A stretch of 64,000 bases of DNA from Syntrophobacterales bacterium (GTDB lineage Bacteria; Desulfobacterota; Desulfobaccia; Desulfobaccales; 0-14-0-80-60-11). The stretch covers positions 137,516 through 201,515 of the forward strand of contig JAILZL010000001.1 of the NCBI GenBank assembly GCA_023512475.1. The letters run 5' to 3'. The position numbers and the translations under genes are program-made. This document shows, piece after piece, positions 41,994 through 51,279 of the stretch; position 1 is the first letter of the stretch; each line of letters begins with the position of its first letter. Under the pieces are notes generated by a model, which was not told the origin of the DNA, ran no database searches, and worked only from the letters and a program-made list of their open reading frames with translations.

Positions 41994-42427
41994 TAGTCCT
42001 CCCAGGTCACCGGTTTGGGTTGCTGAGCGTCATGGGGGTGGCTGCCGCCGGCGTAAATCTTCAGCTTCTTCAACAGCTGGCGCCCCAGGCTGTTTTTGGG
42101 GAGCATGCCCCGGACCGCCTCGCGCAAGAGCTCCTCCGGCCGTTTCTTTACCAGCTGCCGGGCGGTGATGCTCTTGAGGCCGCCCATGTACCCGGAGTGG
42201 CGGTAATACACCTTCTGGTCCCACTTCTGCCCGGTGAGTCGCACCTTGTCGGCGTTCACCACCACCACAAAATCCCCGGCGTCGGTGTGCGGGGTGAAAG
42301 TGGGTTTGTTCTTGCCCCGGAGGGCCATGGCAATGCGGGTGGCCAGGCGACCCAGCACCTTGCCCTGGGCGTCCACCAGCAGCCATTCCCGGGGCACTTC
42401 CCCCTTTTTGGCCATATAGGTCGGCAT
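41993..42427 (-). CDS. rplM: 50S ribosomal protein L13
   Basis: [47 protein letters not shown]. Confidence 0.97.
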   Translation of the reverse strand: MPTYMAKKGEVPREWLLVDAQGKVLGRLATRIAMALRGKNKPTFTPHTDAGDFVVVVNADKVRLTGQKWDQKVYYRHSGYMGGLKSITARQLVKKRPEELLREAVRGMLPKNSLGRQLLKKLKIYAGGSHPHDAQQPKPVTWED

Positions 42428-42686
42428 GGAAACCCTCGTGTACGAAATAACCTGGTAAATATATCGGGGGAGGACAGGGGTTGTCAAGTCTTCCCCCAGG
42501 AGGGCGGCTTTTTCCTCCGGCGGCCGGGGGACACGGCCGACTCACAGGCGCGCGCCTCTCCCCCTTCGCCCCGGTCTCCCCGGGGTCCCGGTCCCGGGAA
42601 GTCCGGAAGCCCATTTCCTCCCCCCGGCTTTTGGGCGACAATAAGGCAGGAGCAGAAAGGAGACCGCCATTTTCCCTGTCGTCCTG

Positions 42687-43268
42687 TTGGCTGTGGGAAT
42701 ACTTCTGGGGTCGGCCCTGCCGGTGCCGGCCCAGCCCGGGGGGCCGCCGGCCGTGCGCCGGCCGATGCCGCAGCAGCTCTTTCACACCGAGCGGGTGGAT
42801 GTGGTCTATGACCGCCGGGAGCATCTGGAGGAACTGGCCCGCCGGCTGGGGATCGCCCCGCCGGGTCCCGGAGCGCCTCCGGACCTGGGGGCCTTGGCCC
42901 TCCGGCTGGATGACATGCTGGCGGAGATCACCCGGGTGCTGCAGCGCCGGCCGCCACCGGGGGTGCGGCTGCGCCTGCGCCTCCTTCCCGATGCCCTGGC
43001 GGTGCGCCGGGAGCATGACGCCCTCACCGGCCGGGGAGCCCGGACTCCCGCTCCCCGGGGGTGGCTCCCGGCCTTCTATGAGCCCCGCCGCCGCACCCTG
43101 TACCTCTCGGTGGCGGACGCCCGGGTGGGGATTCTGGCCCACGAGCTGACCCACTTCGTCATCAGTGAGTCCCCGGGGGGGCGCCCCAGCGAGGCCTTTC
43201 AGGAATCCCTGGCCCGCTACCTGGAGGAGCGCTACCTCTCCGGGCGTTCCTTCGAGTTCCGGCCCTGA
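42687..43268 (+). CDS. Small exported protein with HExxH motif, putative metallopeptidase
   Basis: TTG start; hydrophobic leader ending ALPVPAQ; GILAHELTHFVISESPGGRPSEAFQESLARYLEERY. Confidence 0.65.
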   Translation: MAVGILLGSALPVPAQPGGPPAVRRPMPQQLFHTERVDVVYDRREHLEELARRLGIAPPGPGAPPDLGALALRLDDMLAEITRVLQRRPPPGVRLRLRLLPDALAVRREHDALTGRGARTPAPRGWLPAFYEPRRRTLYLSVADARVGILAHELTHFVISESPGGRPSEAFQESLARYLEERYLSGRSFEFRP

Positions 43269-43498
43269 CGGGCAGTCCCGGAAACGCCTCTCACCGCCTT
43301 CCGGACCCGCTCCCGGACTGGAAGGAAAAGGGTGGCCGGACAGCCCTGTGTGGAAAAATCCGGGGCCAAGGGGAAAGGCGAGGCATCACCTCCCCGGCAG
43401 CCCGGTCCGGACCGGAAAGGAACCACGCTGATTTCCTGCAATCCTTCCGAGTCCGGTTCCCCCCTCTTTGGACTACCCTGGGTAATGGAAAGGAAGAA

Positions 43499-45343
43499 TC
43501 AGCCTTCCCGGCCGGGGAGGAGGCGGAACATCTGCCGCCTGGCCCCAGGCTCCAGATGAAACTCCGCCGGCAGAGGTGCGGCCAGAGCTCCCTGGAAGGC
43601 CCGGCCCAGAGGGGTGGGCAGCAGGCGGCCCCGCTGGCGGCTCACCAGCGCCCCGGGCTCCTCGGTCCAGTGGGCGGCCAGCCAGTGGATGCCGGCCTGG
43701 GCCAGCCGGGGGCTTAAGGCCTGCACCTGGCGGGACTCCAGGGGCACGGCCCGCCACCCCAGCACCGCCGCGGGTTGGCGCCGGCCGGTCTGCAAAAGCC
43801 GGCGCACGGCCTCCTGGCCCCCGGAGGCCGAAAGCTCCAGGCCGTAGATGAGGTTGGCCACCTGGGAGCCGTCGGAGTAGCGCAGAGGGAAGCCGCTGAG
43901 GTCCCCGGCCAGCCCCGGGGCCAGGACCACCGCCCGGGGATGCTCCCGGCGCAGCTCCCCCAGCATGGCCAAAAGATGGTTGCGCCACACCGGCCAGGTG
44001 ACCCGGGGGAGCAGCCGGGCGGTGGCATCGCCCGGGCCGGGGTCGTGGGGGGAGCCGAAGAGCTGGAAGAGCACCGCCGGCTCATGGGCATAGCGCCGGG
44101 CCAGGATCCCCCAGAAATCCAGGGAGCCCGGATCCGGCAGGGGCGGGTCGTAGCTCGCGCCCCCGGGACCCCGGTGCGTGGGCAGCACGCTGGAGAGGAG
44201 GGAGAGCTGCACGATGGTGTACAGACCGGCGGCTGCCGCGGCCTCCACCGCAGCGTCCAGGGCCTCCAGATAATCCTCGCCCTCGGCTTCACCCCGGCCT
44301 TCCAGGGCCAGATCCTGGGCCAGGGGCAGCCGCACCGCGGTGGCCCCCCAGGCGCGGAGCAGGGCCGCCTCCTCGGGGCTCACGGGCACGGGAAAGGCGC
44401 CCTGGTGCGGGGCGGCCCGCTCCAGCCCCCGCAGGGTGACGCCCCGGAGAATCCGCACCCGGTCCCGTTCATCCACCACAAAGCGCCCCTCCACCCCCAG
44501 CCAGGGGAGGTGGCCGGACAGCACCCCGCTGGGCAGGCGGGCGGCTCCGGGCCGGGGATGGGGATTGTCCGCCGGCACGCAGGGGAGGCGGGCCGGTGGG
44601 GGGGGCCCCAGGGACGGCCGCCACTTCGGGGTGAGGCAGGTGGAGGCGGTGCGTGAACGCTTCTCCGGTCGGCGGGAGCCTGCCCGCGGGCGCTCTGCGG
44701 TCCGCCCTTTTTTCTGCGCCGCCAGGTGGCCGGTGGCCGGAGCCCGGGGCTTTTCGGGGGGCCGGGGGCGTCTTGCCCGGGGAGGCGCGGCCGCGGTCCG
44801 GGGGCGGGAGGGCGGGGGCGCCCCATTGTCCCGGGGCCGGGCTGCCCGCCGCTTTTCCTGAGGCTTTTTCCCCTCCCGCATGGCCGGCAGGTCCCGACGC
44901 GGCTTCTCTTTTCCCCGTGTGGCCGGGGCGCGGCGACTTGAGGTCTCCCTTTCCGGCCGGGGCGGGGTTGTGGGGGATGAGGCCTCACCCGGCGGCCGCG
45001 GCCGCCCTTTGGCCTTTTCGGTTCGCTTTGGGCTTTCCCGGGCGGTCCGCCGGACCTGCCGCCTGTCCTCCCGGGATTCCTGCTCCTTGGCCGCCTGCCG
45101 CCTTTCCTGCCGGCGTCGGGCCCCGAGCCGTTGCCGGCGGGCGGCCTCCTGTTCCTGCCGGCGCCGCTCGGCTTCCTCCCGCTCCCGGGCCTCCTGGAGC
45201 CCTTTGGCCCGGCGGGCCTCCTGGCGCTCACGCTCCCGGGCCCGGGCCGCCGCCTCCGCCCGCCGCTCCTCCTCCCGCCGGCGGACCCGGGCCGCCTCCC
45301 GTTCTGCCCGGCGGCGCTCTGCGGCTCTGTCTGTGCGGCTCAT
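43499..45343 (-). CDS. GH5-like protein with degenerate acid/base motif and long Arg/Glu-rich N-terminal region
   Basis: GH5-like region (ILRGVTLRGLE, ATAVRLPLAQDLAL, AVLFQLFGSPHDP) resembling 45685-48396; N-terminal ~250 aa low complexity. Confidence 0.72.
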   Translation of the reverse strand: MSRTDRAAERRRAEREAARVRRREEERRAEAAARARERERQEARRAKGLQEAREREEAERRRQEQEAARRQRLGARRRQERRQAAKEQESREDRRQVRRTARESPKRTEKAKGRPRPPGEASSPTTPPRPERETSSRRAPATRGKEKPRRDLPAMREGKKPQEKRRAARPRDNGAPPPSRPRTAAAPPRARRPRPPEKPRAPATGHLAAQKKGRTAERPRAGSRRPEKRSRTASTCLTPKWRPSLGPPPPARLPCVPADNPHPRPGAARLPSGVLSGHLPWLGVEGRFVVDERDRVRILRGVTLRGLERAAPHQGAFPVPVSPEEAALLRAWGATAVRLPLAQDLALEGRGEAEGEDYLEALDAAVEAAAAAGLYTIVQLSLLSSVLPTHRGPGGASYDPPLPDPGSLDFWGILARRYAHEPAVLFQLFGSPHDPGPGDATARLLPRVTWPVWRNHLLAMLGELRREHPRAVVLAPGLAGDLSGFPLRYSDGSQVANLIYGLELSASGGQEAVRRLLQTGRRQPAAVLGWRAVPLESRQVQALSPRLAQAGIHWLAAHWTEEPGALVSRQRGRLLPTPLGRAFQGALAAPLPAEFHLEPGARRQMFRLLPGREG

Positions 45344-45424
45344 GCTGAGGTCTCCTGGGCGCCTTTGGGGGCAGGCCCGGTGAAAGGGACCTTTCGAAAA
45401 GCCGGGGCGCCGGCCCTGCCCCTC

Positions 45425-45688
45425 TCAGGCGACTCCCGGCTCCCCGGGCTCTTCCGGCTCTTCCGGCTGGCGGGCCCAGACCTGCTGCAGGGCCTCCTGC
45501 AGGCGGGGGAAGAGGCGGGCCTCCATCTCCTTAAGCTCCCGGTCCAGGGCCTGGGCCCTGGCCGGGTCCACCTCCGCCGCTTCCAGACGCTCCACCAGCA
45601 GGGCTTCGAAGCGGTCCAGGTCCTGGGGGCGGGCCTGGGGGTTAAGGGCCAGAACCGCGGCCCGCTCCTCGGGGCTCAGGGCCATCAT
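45425..45688 (-). CDS. Small predicted helical protein
   Basis: MMALSPEERAAVLALNPQARPQDLDRFEALLVERLEAAEVDP; start overlaps stop of upstream gene. Confidence 0.6.
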   Translation of the reverse strand: MMALSPEERAAVLALNPQARPQDLDRFEALLVERLEAAEVDPARAQALDRELKEMEARLFPRLQEALQQVWARQPEEPEEPGEPGVA

Positions 45689-48396
45689 CGTCCCAGCTTC
45701 CATTCCAGGCGGTCCCGGAGAAATTTCAGGGTCAGCCGGTCCAGGCGGCAGCGGGTCATGGCGCCCTGGTAATAATAATCATCCATCAGATTGGGAAACC
45801 GGGGGTGGATGAGCTCCGGGTGGTAGCTGCGCCAGGAGGCCGGATACCCCCGGCCGTCCCGGCGGGGGTCGCTGGCGTAGCTCTGCCCGTCATAATCGGC
45901 AAAGCGCCGGGGGACGGGTCCCCCGGCCCGGGCCCGGCGCTTGCGGTTGACGCTGAAAAGTACCGGTGGGCTGTCAACATAAAGATCGGTGACGCCGCCG
46001 TTATCCCTCTCCCCCAAGGCATGGATAAGCTCGTGGAGCGGGGTCAGGACAGAGGCAGGGGGGGCGTGCAGGGCCACCACCCCCGGTTCCCGGGCCCGGC
46101 GGCGGTGATGATACTCCACCTGGTCATAGAGAAAACGGCGCCCCGCCGAGGCGGCGTCGTCCAGGGTGCGGTGGGCCGAGCTGCGCCGGTGGCTGGCGGA
46201 ATGAAAGAGCACGAAGCAGACATCGGCGCTCAGCCCTTTCGCCGCCAGATAGGCCTGGACCCGCGGCCGCATGGCCTCCATGGTGGCCCCGGCGATCTGT
46301 CGGCACAGGGCATGGGCCGGTACCACCGCCTCCGGAGCGAAGCGGGCCACCACCCGGATGTCCAGGGCATAGGGGTGCAGGAGAGTCTCCCGCCGGCCGA
46401 AGAGGGAGCGCAGGGCCTCGGCCACCGCCCGGTGAAAACGGTCCCGGCGGGCCAGGAGGGGGTCGGCGGCCACGGCCCCCGTCCGGGTCTCCACCACCGG
46501 GTTGGCCAGAAAGAGGATAGTGAAGCGGCGCGCCGCCGGCTTGCTCTCGTCCCCGGGATAAATCTCGCTGACGTCGCCGGGGGCGGCCGCCACCACCAGC
46601 CGGATGGGGTCGCTTCGGACCCCGTCCGGGCGCACCACCTCACACAGCACCTCCCCCAGCGGCACCGCGGCGGGCAGCTGCGGCACCAGCAGCAGATGGG
46701 GGAGAATCACCCGGGGCGCCACCCACACCGTGGCCCCCGGGGTGGAGAAAAGGACGCGGGTGCCGGGGGTGAAGTCATGGCCCTGCACCGCGAAAAAATC
46801 CTCCCGCCGGGCCGGGGTGGCGGTGATGAAGAAGCGGCCCCGGCCCCCCCGGAGCCGATCCAGGGCAAAGGCCAGCCGGGGGAAGGCGGGCATGGTGCCC
46901 AGGGCCGCCTTGACCAGCTCCCCGAACTCCGTGGGCCGGTGGTGGGGGCCATCCAGGATGTAGGTGCGCCAGGTGACCTGAGTGCCGTTGGGCAGGGTGC
47001 GGCTGCCGGTGCCCCGCTCCACCAGCAGGGGCCGGTCGGCCCAGGACCAGGCGGTCCAGCCGGCCAGACCGGGCCACACCCCCTGGCGGAAGCGGTGCAG
47101 GTCCCGGAGATACTGCTCCAGCTCCAGGCCCCAGCGGAGCTGGGCCGCCTCCCCGCCCCATTCGGTGAGGAAGATGGGATGGGCCTCCCGCAGGCGGGGA
47201 AAGCCGAACCAGTGATCCCAGTCGGCCGGGGTGGCGGTGCTGCGGCCGGGGGTGGTGTGATGATAGACGTGGGCGGCATAGACCGCATTGGGCAGGGTGC
47301 GGCCGCCGGGGAGGGGCACCGGAAAGTGGCGCAGGTTGAGGGCCCAGTCCCAGCCGCTGACAAAGAGGAGGGCCCGGCCGTGCTCCCGGTGGATCACCTG
47401 CTCCAGACGGCGGACCCAGGAGTGCCAGTGGTCCACCCACTCCCCCTCCGTGGCCAGGGCGGGGGTGAGGGCGGCCTGGTCGTCGGCCAGGGGCACGTGG
47501 GGTTCATTGAAAAGGTCAAAAAGCACCGCCGGCTCCCGCCGGTAGCGGGCCGCCAGCAGCCGCCAGAGGCGCACGGAATTCTCCTCCGGCATCGGCGGCA
47601 CCCGGTTCACCCGGCCGTCCGCCAGGTGCCCGAACTCCCGGTGGGTGTCGAACCACTGCAGATCCAGCAGGGTATAGGCGCCCTCCGCCGCGGCCCATTC
47701 AATGATGCGGTCCAGGTTGGCCAGGTAATCCTCCCGGGTGAGGGCCCACTCCTGGTTGAGGGGCAGGCGGATGATATTGGCCCGCCAGTGGCGAACGATC
47801 TCCCGGATGAGCTCCCGGGTGATGCCCGCGGCCTCCCGGGAGGTGGGCCGCCGCACCCCGGTGGGGTCCAAGCCCCCCCGGTCGGTGTACTCCATGCCGG
47901 AGAGGTTCACCCCCCGGAGCACCACCGGGTCGTCGTCCTCATCCACTAGGCGGTTGCCCGCCACTCGGAGCCACTTCAGGTTCCCGGAGAGGCGGCGGCG
48001 CACCGGCGGCAGGCGGGTGCCCGGCGGGGCCAGATAAATGGCGGGAGCCTGCCGGAAGTCGTGGGCCGCCAGGCTCTCCTCTTCCCGTTGGCGGCGGGGT
48101 AGGGGCCCATCGTAGGCAATGGCCCGGTAATACAGGTAGGGGTAGCGGCGCAGGGCCCGCCAGGCGGCCTCATCCAGCTGATAGCGGGCCCTGCCCTGCC
48201 GCACCGCCAGGGCGCCTTCGTCCCGGGAGGTGGAGAAATTCTCCGGCCGGCGCCTCCCCGCCAGCGCGCCGTTGAAGAGCACCGGGTCGCAGGTGACCTC
48301 CACCTCGCAGAACTGGCGGTCCGTCCTGATGGTGAAGGCCGGAGGCGGCCCGGTGGGATCCACCGTGGGACGCTCCGCCCGGATGCGCACCGTCAT
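45685..48396 (-). CDS. GH5-like glycoside hydrolase fused to a C-terminal HExxHxxGxxD metallopeptidase-like domain
   Basis: VVLRGVNLSGMEY, FDLFNEPHVP, PIFLTEWGGEA; C-terminal LHELIHALGERDNGG and NLMDDYYY. Confidence 0.8.
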   Translation of the reverse strand: MTVRIRAERPTVDPTGPPPAFTIRTDRQFCEVEVTCDPVLFNGALAGRRRPENFSTSRDEGALAVRQGRARYQLDEAAWRALRRYPYLYYRAIAYDGPLPRRQREEESLAAHDFRQAPAIYLAPPGTRLPPVRRRLSGNLKWLRVAGNRLVDEDDDPVVLRGVNLSGMEYTDRGGLDPTGVRRPTSREAAGITRELIREIVRHWRANIIRLPLNQEWALTREDYLANLDRIIEWAAAEGAYTLLDLQWFDTHREFGHLADGRVNRVPPMPEENSVRLWRLLAARYRREPAVLFDLFNEPHVPLADDQAALTPALATEGEWVDHWHSWVRRLEQVIHREHGRALLFVSGWDWALNLRHFPVPLPGGRTLPNAVYAAHVYHHTTPGRSTATPADWDHWFGFPRLREAHPIFLTEWGGEAAQLRWGLELEQYLRDLHRFRQGVWPGLAGWTAWSWADRPLLVERGTGSRTLPNGTQVTWRTYILDGPHHRPTEFGELVKAALGTMPAFPRLAFALDRLRGGRGRFFITATPARREDFFAVQGHDFTPGTRVLFSTPGATVWVAPRVILPHLLLVPQLPAAVPLGEVLCEVVRPDGVRSDPIRLVVAAAPGDVSEIYPGDESKPAARRFTILFLANPVVETRTGAVAADPLLARRDRFHRAVAEALRSLFGRRETLLHPYALDIRVVARFAPEAVVPAHALCRQIAGATMEAMRPRVQAYLAAKGLSADVCFVLFHSASHRRSSAHRTLDDAASAGRRFLYDQVEYHHRRRAREPGVVALHAPPASVLTPLHELIHALGERDNGGVTDLYVDSPPVLFSVNRKRRARAGGPVPRRFADYDGQSYASDPRRDGRGYPASWRSYHPELIHPRFPNLMDDYYYQGAMTRCRLDRLTLKFLRDRLEWKLGR

Positions 48397-48397
48397 C

Positions 48398-49198
48398 TCA
48401 GCCTCCGGAAAGGTCCCGGGCCACCGCCGCCAGGGCCGCGGCCAGCTGCCCCAGGTGCTCCTCCGCGGGCCGGGGCGGCAGCGCCGCCAGACGCCCGGCC
48501 AGCTCCCGGGCCGCCGGCGCCAGTTTCGGGACCTGGCCGGCCAGGGCGGTGAGGCTCTCCGCCACCGGCCGGAGGGCGTCGGCCACCTCCTCGGGGGCCT
48601 CAGGCGGGGCCGCCAGCACCCCCGAGAGCCGGGCCAGGGCCGTGGCCGCCAGCGGGGCCGCCGCCGGGGGAAATTCCCGGGCGAGGGCTTCCTGCAGCGC
48701 CTGGGCGGCCATCAGGACCGCCGCCAGGCCCCGGGCGCACGCCTCCTCCCACCGTCCCGGCGGGGTGGGCCGGACGGTGAGGGAGAGGGTGCTCAAGGTG
48801 TGGGGCGGAAAGAGGCCCGCCGCGGCCACCTGCAGCCCCGCGGCCCTCTCCTCCACCTGCAGGGCCGCTTTGAGCTCCAGACGGGCGTCGGCAATGACCC
48901 GGCCCCTCAGGCCCCGGGAGCCGGCCTCCAGGGCCTCCAGCACCGCCGCCAGGATCTCCTCCAGGGGCATCCCCCGGCGCCGGGCCACCGCCTCCTTGAG
49001 CTTTTCCCGCACCTCCCCCAGCTGGCTCTGGAGCCTCTCCAGGAACGCCTTCAGGCGGGCGTTTTCCCGCTCCAGCTCCGCCCGGACGCCCAGCGCGGCG
49101 TCCCGCTCCCGCCTCATGGTCTGGACCAGGGCCTCCGCCACCTCGGCCCGCACCTGGGCCAGGGTGGCCTGGCGGCGGTAGAAGTCCAGTTCGGCCAC
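48398..49198 (-). CDS. Coiled-coil protein of unknown function
   Basis: Helical N-half (ERENARLKAFLERLQSQLGEVREKLKEAV) then ARLELKAALQVEE..TLSTLSLTVRPTPP; 1-nt gap to next gene. Confidence 0.65.
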   Translation of the reverse strand: MAELDFYRRQATLAQVRAEVAEALVQTMRRERDAALGVRAELERENARLKAFLERLQSQLGEVREKLKEAVARRRGMPLEEILAAVLEALEAGSRGLRGRVIADARLELKAALQVEERAAGLQVAAAGLFPPHTLSTLSLTVRPTPPGRWEEACARGLAAVLMAAQALQEALAREFPPAAAPLAATALARLSGVLAAPPEAPEEVADALRPVAESLTALAGQVPKLAPAARELAGRLAALPPRPAEEHLGQLAAALAAVARDLSGG

Positions 49199-49199
49199 G

Positions 49200-49982
49200 T
49201 CAGTCCTCTTCGGCCCGCACCGTGGGGAGCAGGCGGAAGGTCATGCGCAAAGTGGAGAGGGCCCCGGGCTCCACCTTGCCCGCCTCCGGGGTGACGAAGC
49301 GGGGTTCCGTCTCCCCGGCCCGGGGGGCCTCCAGCACCCCCCGGGCCTCCACCTCCAGGGAGGTGAGGGCGGCGGCGTACTGTTTGCCCGGGGCCGCCCG
49401 GCCCTCCGCCAGGCCCTCCAGCACCCCGGCCAGCCTGCCGGCGAGATCGGTGGGGAAGACGTGCCCCACCACCCCCCGCTCGGCCAGCCGGTCCTGCAGG
49501 TGGGCAATCTCCTCCTTCAGTTTCAGCCGCTCGGCCTGCCATGCCTGACTGGCGGCCTCGTGCTCCCGGGTGACCTGCTCCAGGGCCGCCTTCACCGCCT
49601 GGGATACCTGGCGCTCCACATCGGCCTTGACCTGGGCCAGGTCCTGGAGGGCCTGGTCCCGCTCCCGTTTCCAGACCTCGGCCACCTCCTTGATGGTCCT
49701 CAGGCTCCCCAGCTCCGCCTCCTTGAGGCGCAGCTCCTCCTGGGTTTTGGCCAGGGCGGCCTCCAGCTCCCGCACCCGGCCCTGGGTGACCTCCACCCGC
49801 TGCTTCAGCTCGGCGGTGAGGGCTTCGGCCCGGGCCAGGGACTGCCGGGCCTCCTGGAGGTCCTTGGTGGCCGCCTCCAGCTTGAAGGTCAGCTCCCGGC
49901 GGGACTGTTCCACCAGGTTCAGCTGGGTGCGGACCTGGGCCAGCTCCAGTTTGACGCGTTCCAGTTCTTCCGGGGGAGGCAT
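49200..49982 (-). CDS. Coiled-coil protein of unknown function
   Basis: Long coiled coil then YAAALTSLEVEARGVLEAP..GALSTLRMTFRLLPT. Confidence 0.68.
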   Translation of the reverse strand: MPPPEELERVKLELAQVRTQLNLVEQSRRELTFKLEAATKDLQEARQSLARAEALTAELKQRVEVTQGRVRELEAALAKTQEELRLKEAELGSLRTIKEVAEVWKRERDQALQDLAQVKADVERQVSQAVKAALEQVTREHEAASQAWQAERLKLKEEIAHLQDRLAERGVVGHVFPTDLAGRLAGVLEGLAEGRAAPGKQYAAALTSLEVEARGVLEAPRAGETEPRFVTPEAGKVEPGALSTLRMTFRLLPTVRAEED

Positions 49983-49985
49983 GGC

Positions 49986-50633
49986 TCAGCTCCCCGGGCC
50001 GCCGCGGTGCTCCAGCACCCGGCCCGTTTCGTCGTCCACCTTCACCAGGGCCCGCAGGATGACGGTGCCGTCCTGTTCCGCGGTCTGCACGATGTACCAG
50101 GCCCGGGCGCCGCCGTTGAAATTCAGCGTCACCCGGGGTTCCGGCCGGCCCTGCGCGTCGGTGAAGAGGTGAGGCAGGGCCGCGGCCAGGGCCGCCTCCT
50201 CTGTCAGGGCCGGGGCGAGGGCGGCCGCCCCCGGGGGCGGCACCGCCACCACCGACAACTTCACGGTGCTGGCCGCCTGGATGTCATAGGAGAACTGGTT
50301 GGTGTAGCGGGCATTCACCGGCTGGGCCCACAGCCGGGGCAGGGGCTTTTTGATCACCCCGGCGACCCGGGAAGGCTCCGCCTTGGGGGCCGGTTGTTCC
50401 AGGGCGACCGCGATCTTGAGCTCCAGCTCGGTTTTGGGGATCTGATACCAGGTGGCCTCCAGGCCGTACTGGGAGAGCACCGGGTCCTCGAGGATGAGCT
50501 TCTGGATCTCGATGGAATGGCGGTCCAGTTCCGCCTGGGCCCGGCCGATCCCCGACCCCAGGGCCACCAGCAGCTCCTCCAGGGGCGTGGAGATCAGATC
50601 GGCGATCTGCTGGGCGGGAGTTCCGTTGGGCAT
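49986..50633 (-). CDS. Paralogous protein of unknown function (family member C)
   Basis: DLISTPLEELLVALGSGIGRAQAELDRHS, WYQIPKTELELKIAVALEQ, FSYDIQAASTVKLSVVAVPPP. Confidence 0.72.
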   Translation of the reverse strand: MPNGTPAQQIADLISTPLEELLVALGSGIGRAQAELDRHSIEIQKLILEDPVLSQYGLEATWYQIPKTELELKIAVALEQPAPKAEPSRVAGVIKKPLPRLWAQPVNARYTNQFSYDIQAASTVKLSVVAVPPPGAAALAPALTEEAALAAALPHLFTDAQGRPEPRVTLNFNGGARAWYIVQTAEQDGTVILRALVKVDDETGRVLEHRGGPGS

Positions 50634-50649
50634 AAGGTTCCTCCCGGAT

Positions 50650-51258
50650 TTACGGCGTGCGGGTGATGGTGGGCGGGCTGGTGAAGGTGTTCACCGTGGT
50701 TACCGCCGGCTCCAGGCGGGAGGGGGGCGGCACCGGACGCATCACCGCCCGGAGCACGCTGGCCCCCTGGGCCTGATAGCTGTATTTGTTGGCGGTGCGG
50801 TAATCCACCGTGCCGGCGTGGGCCCGGCTGCGGCCCAGCCCCAGGAACCCCGCGGCCCTCCCCCGGGTCTCCGTCTCCCGCTCCTCCCGCATGGTGATGG
50901 AGAGGCGCACCTCGATGGTGGCCTCGGTGAATTGATAAAACGTGGGCAACAATCCGGCCTGGAACATGCTCATCTTCACCGGCGGGGCCCCGGTGGCGGT
51001 CACCCGGGCGCCGGTGACCGGCACCGTCTCCCTGCGGGTGCCGCCGGCGCCGTCGGGGACCGTCACCTCCACGGTGCGCACCTCCGGCTCGATGATCTCG
51101 GTGACCTCGGTGAGCACCTCCACCTGGGTGTTCACCAGCGCCTTCATGGTTTCCAGGGAGTTGTGATCCAGGGCCGCCTGACCGTCGGCGATGGCCACGG
51201 CCAGGTTGCGCACCAGTTCGGCAAAGGGCAGATCCAGCAAATCGCGGCCGATGGCCAT
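50650..51258 (-). CDS. Paralogous protein of unknown function (family member B)
   Basis: DLLDLPFAELVRNLAVAIADGQAALDHNS, FYQFTEATIEVRLSITM, YSYQAQGASVLRAVMRPVPPPSRL. Confidence 0.78.
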   Translation of the reverse strand: MAIGRDLLDLPFAELVRNLAVAIADGQAALDHNSLETMKALVNTQVEVLTEVTEIIEPEVRTVEVTVPDGAGGTRRETVPVTGARVTATGAPPVKMSMFQAGLLPTFYQFTEATIEVRLSITMREERETETRGRAAGFLGLGRSRAHAGTVDYRTANKYSYQAQGASVLRAVMRPVPPPSRLEPAVTTVNTFTSPPTITRTP

Positions 51259-51279
51259 GGAGACTCCTTTCCGCCGCGC

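Noticed and set aside
45805-47949. 714-aa plus-strand ORF antisense to the GH5 fusion
   Set aside because: Opposite strand carries clear GH5 and HExxH motifs; this frame has no recognisable domain
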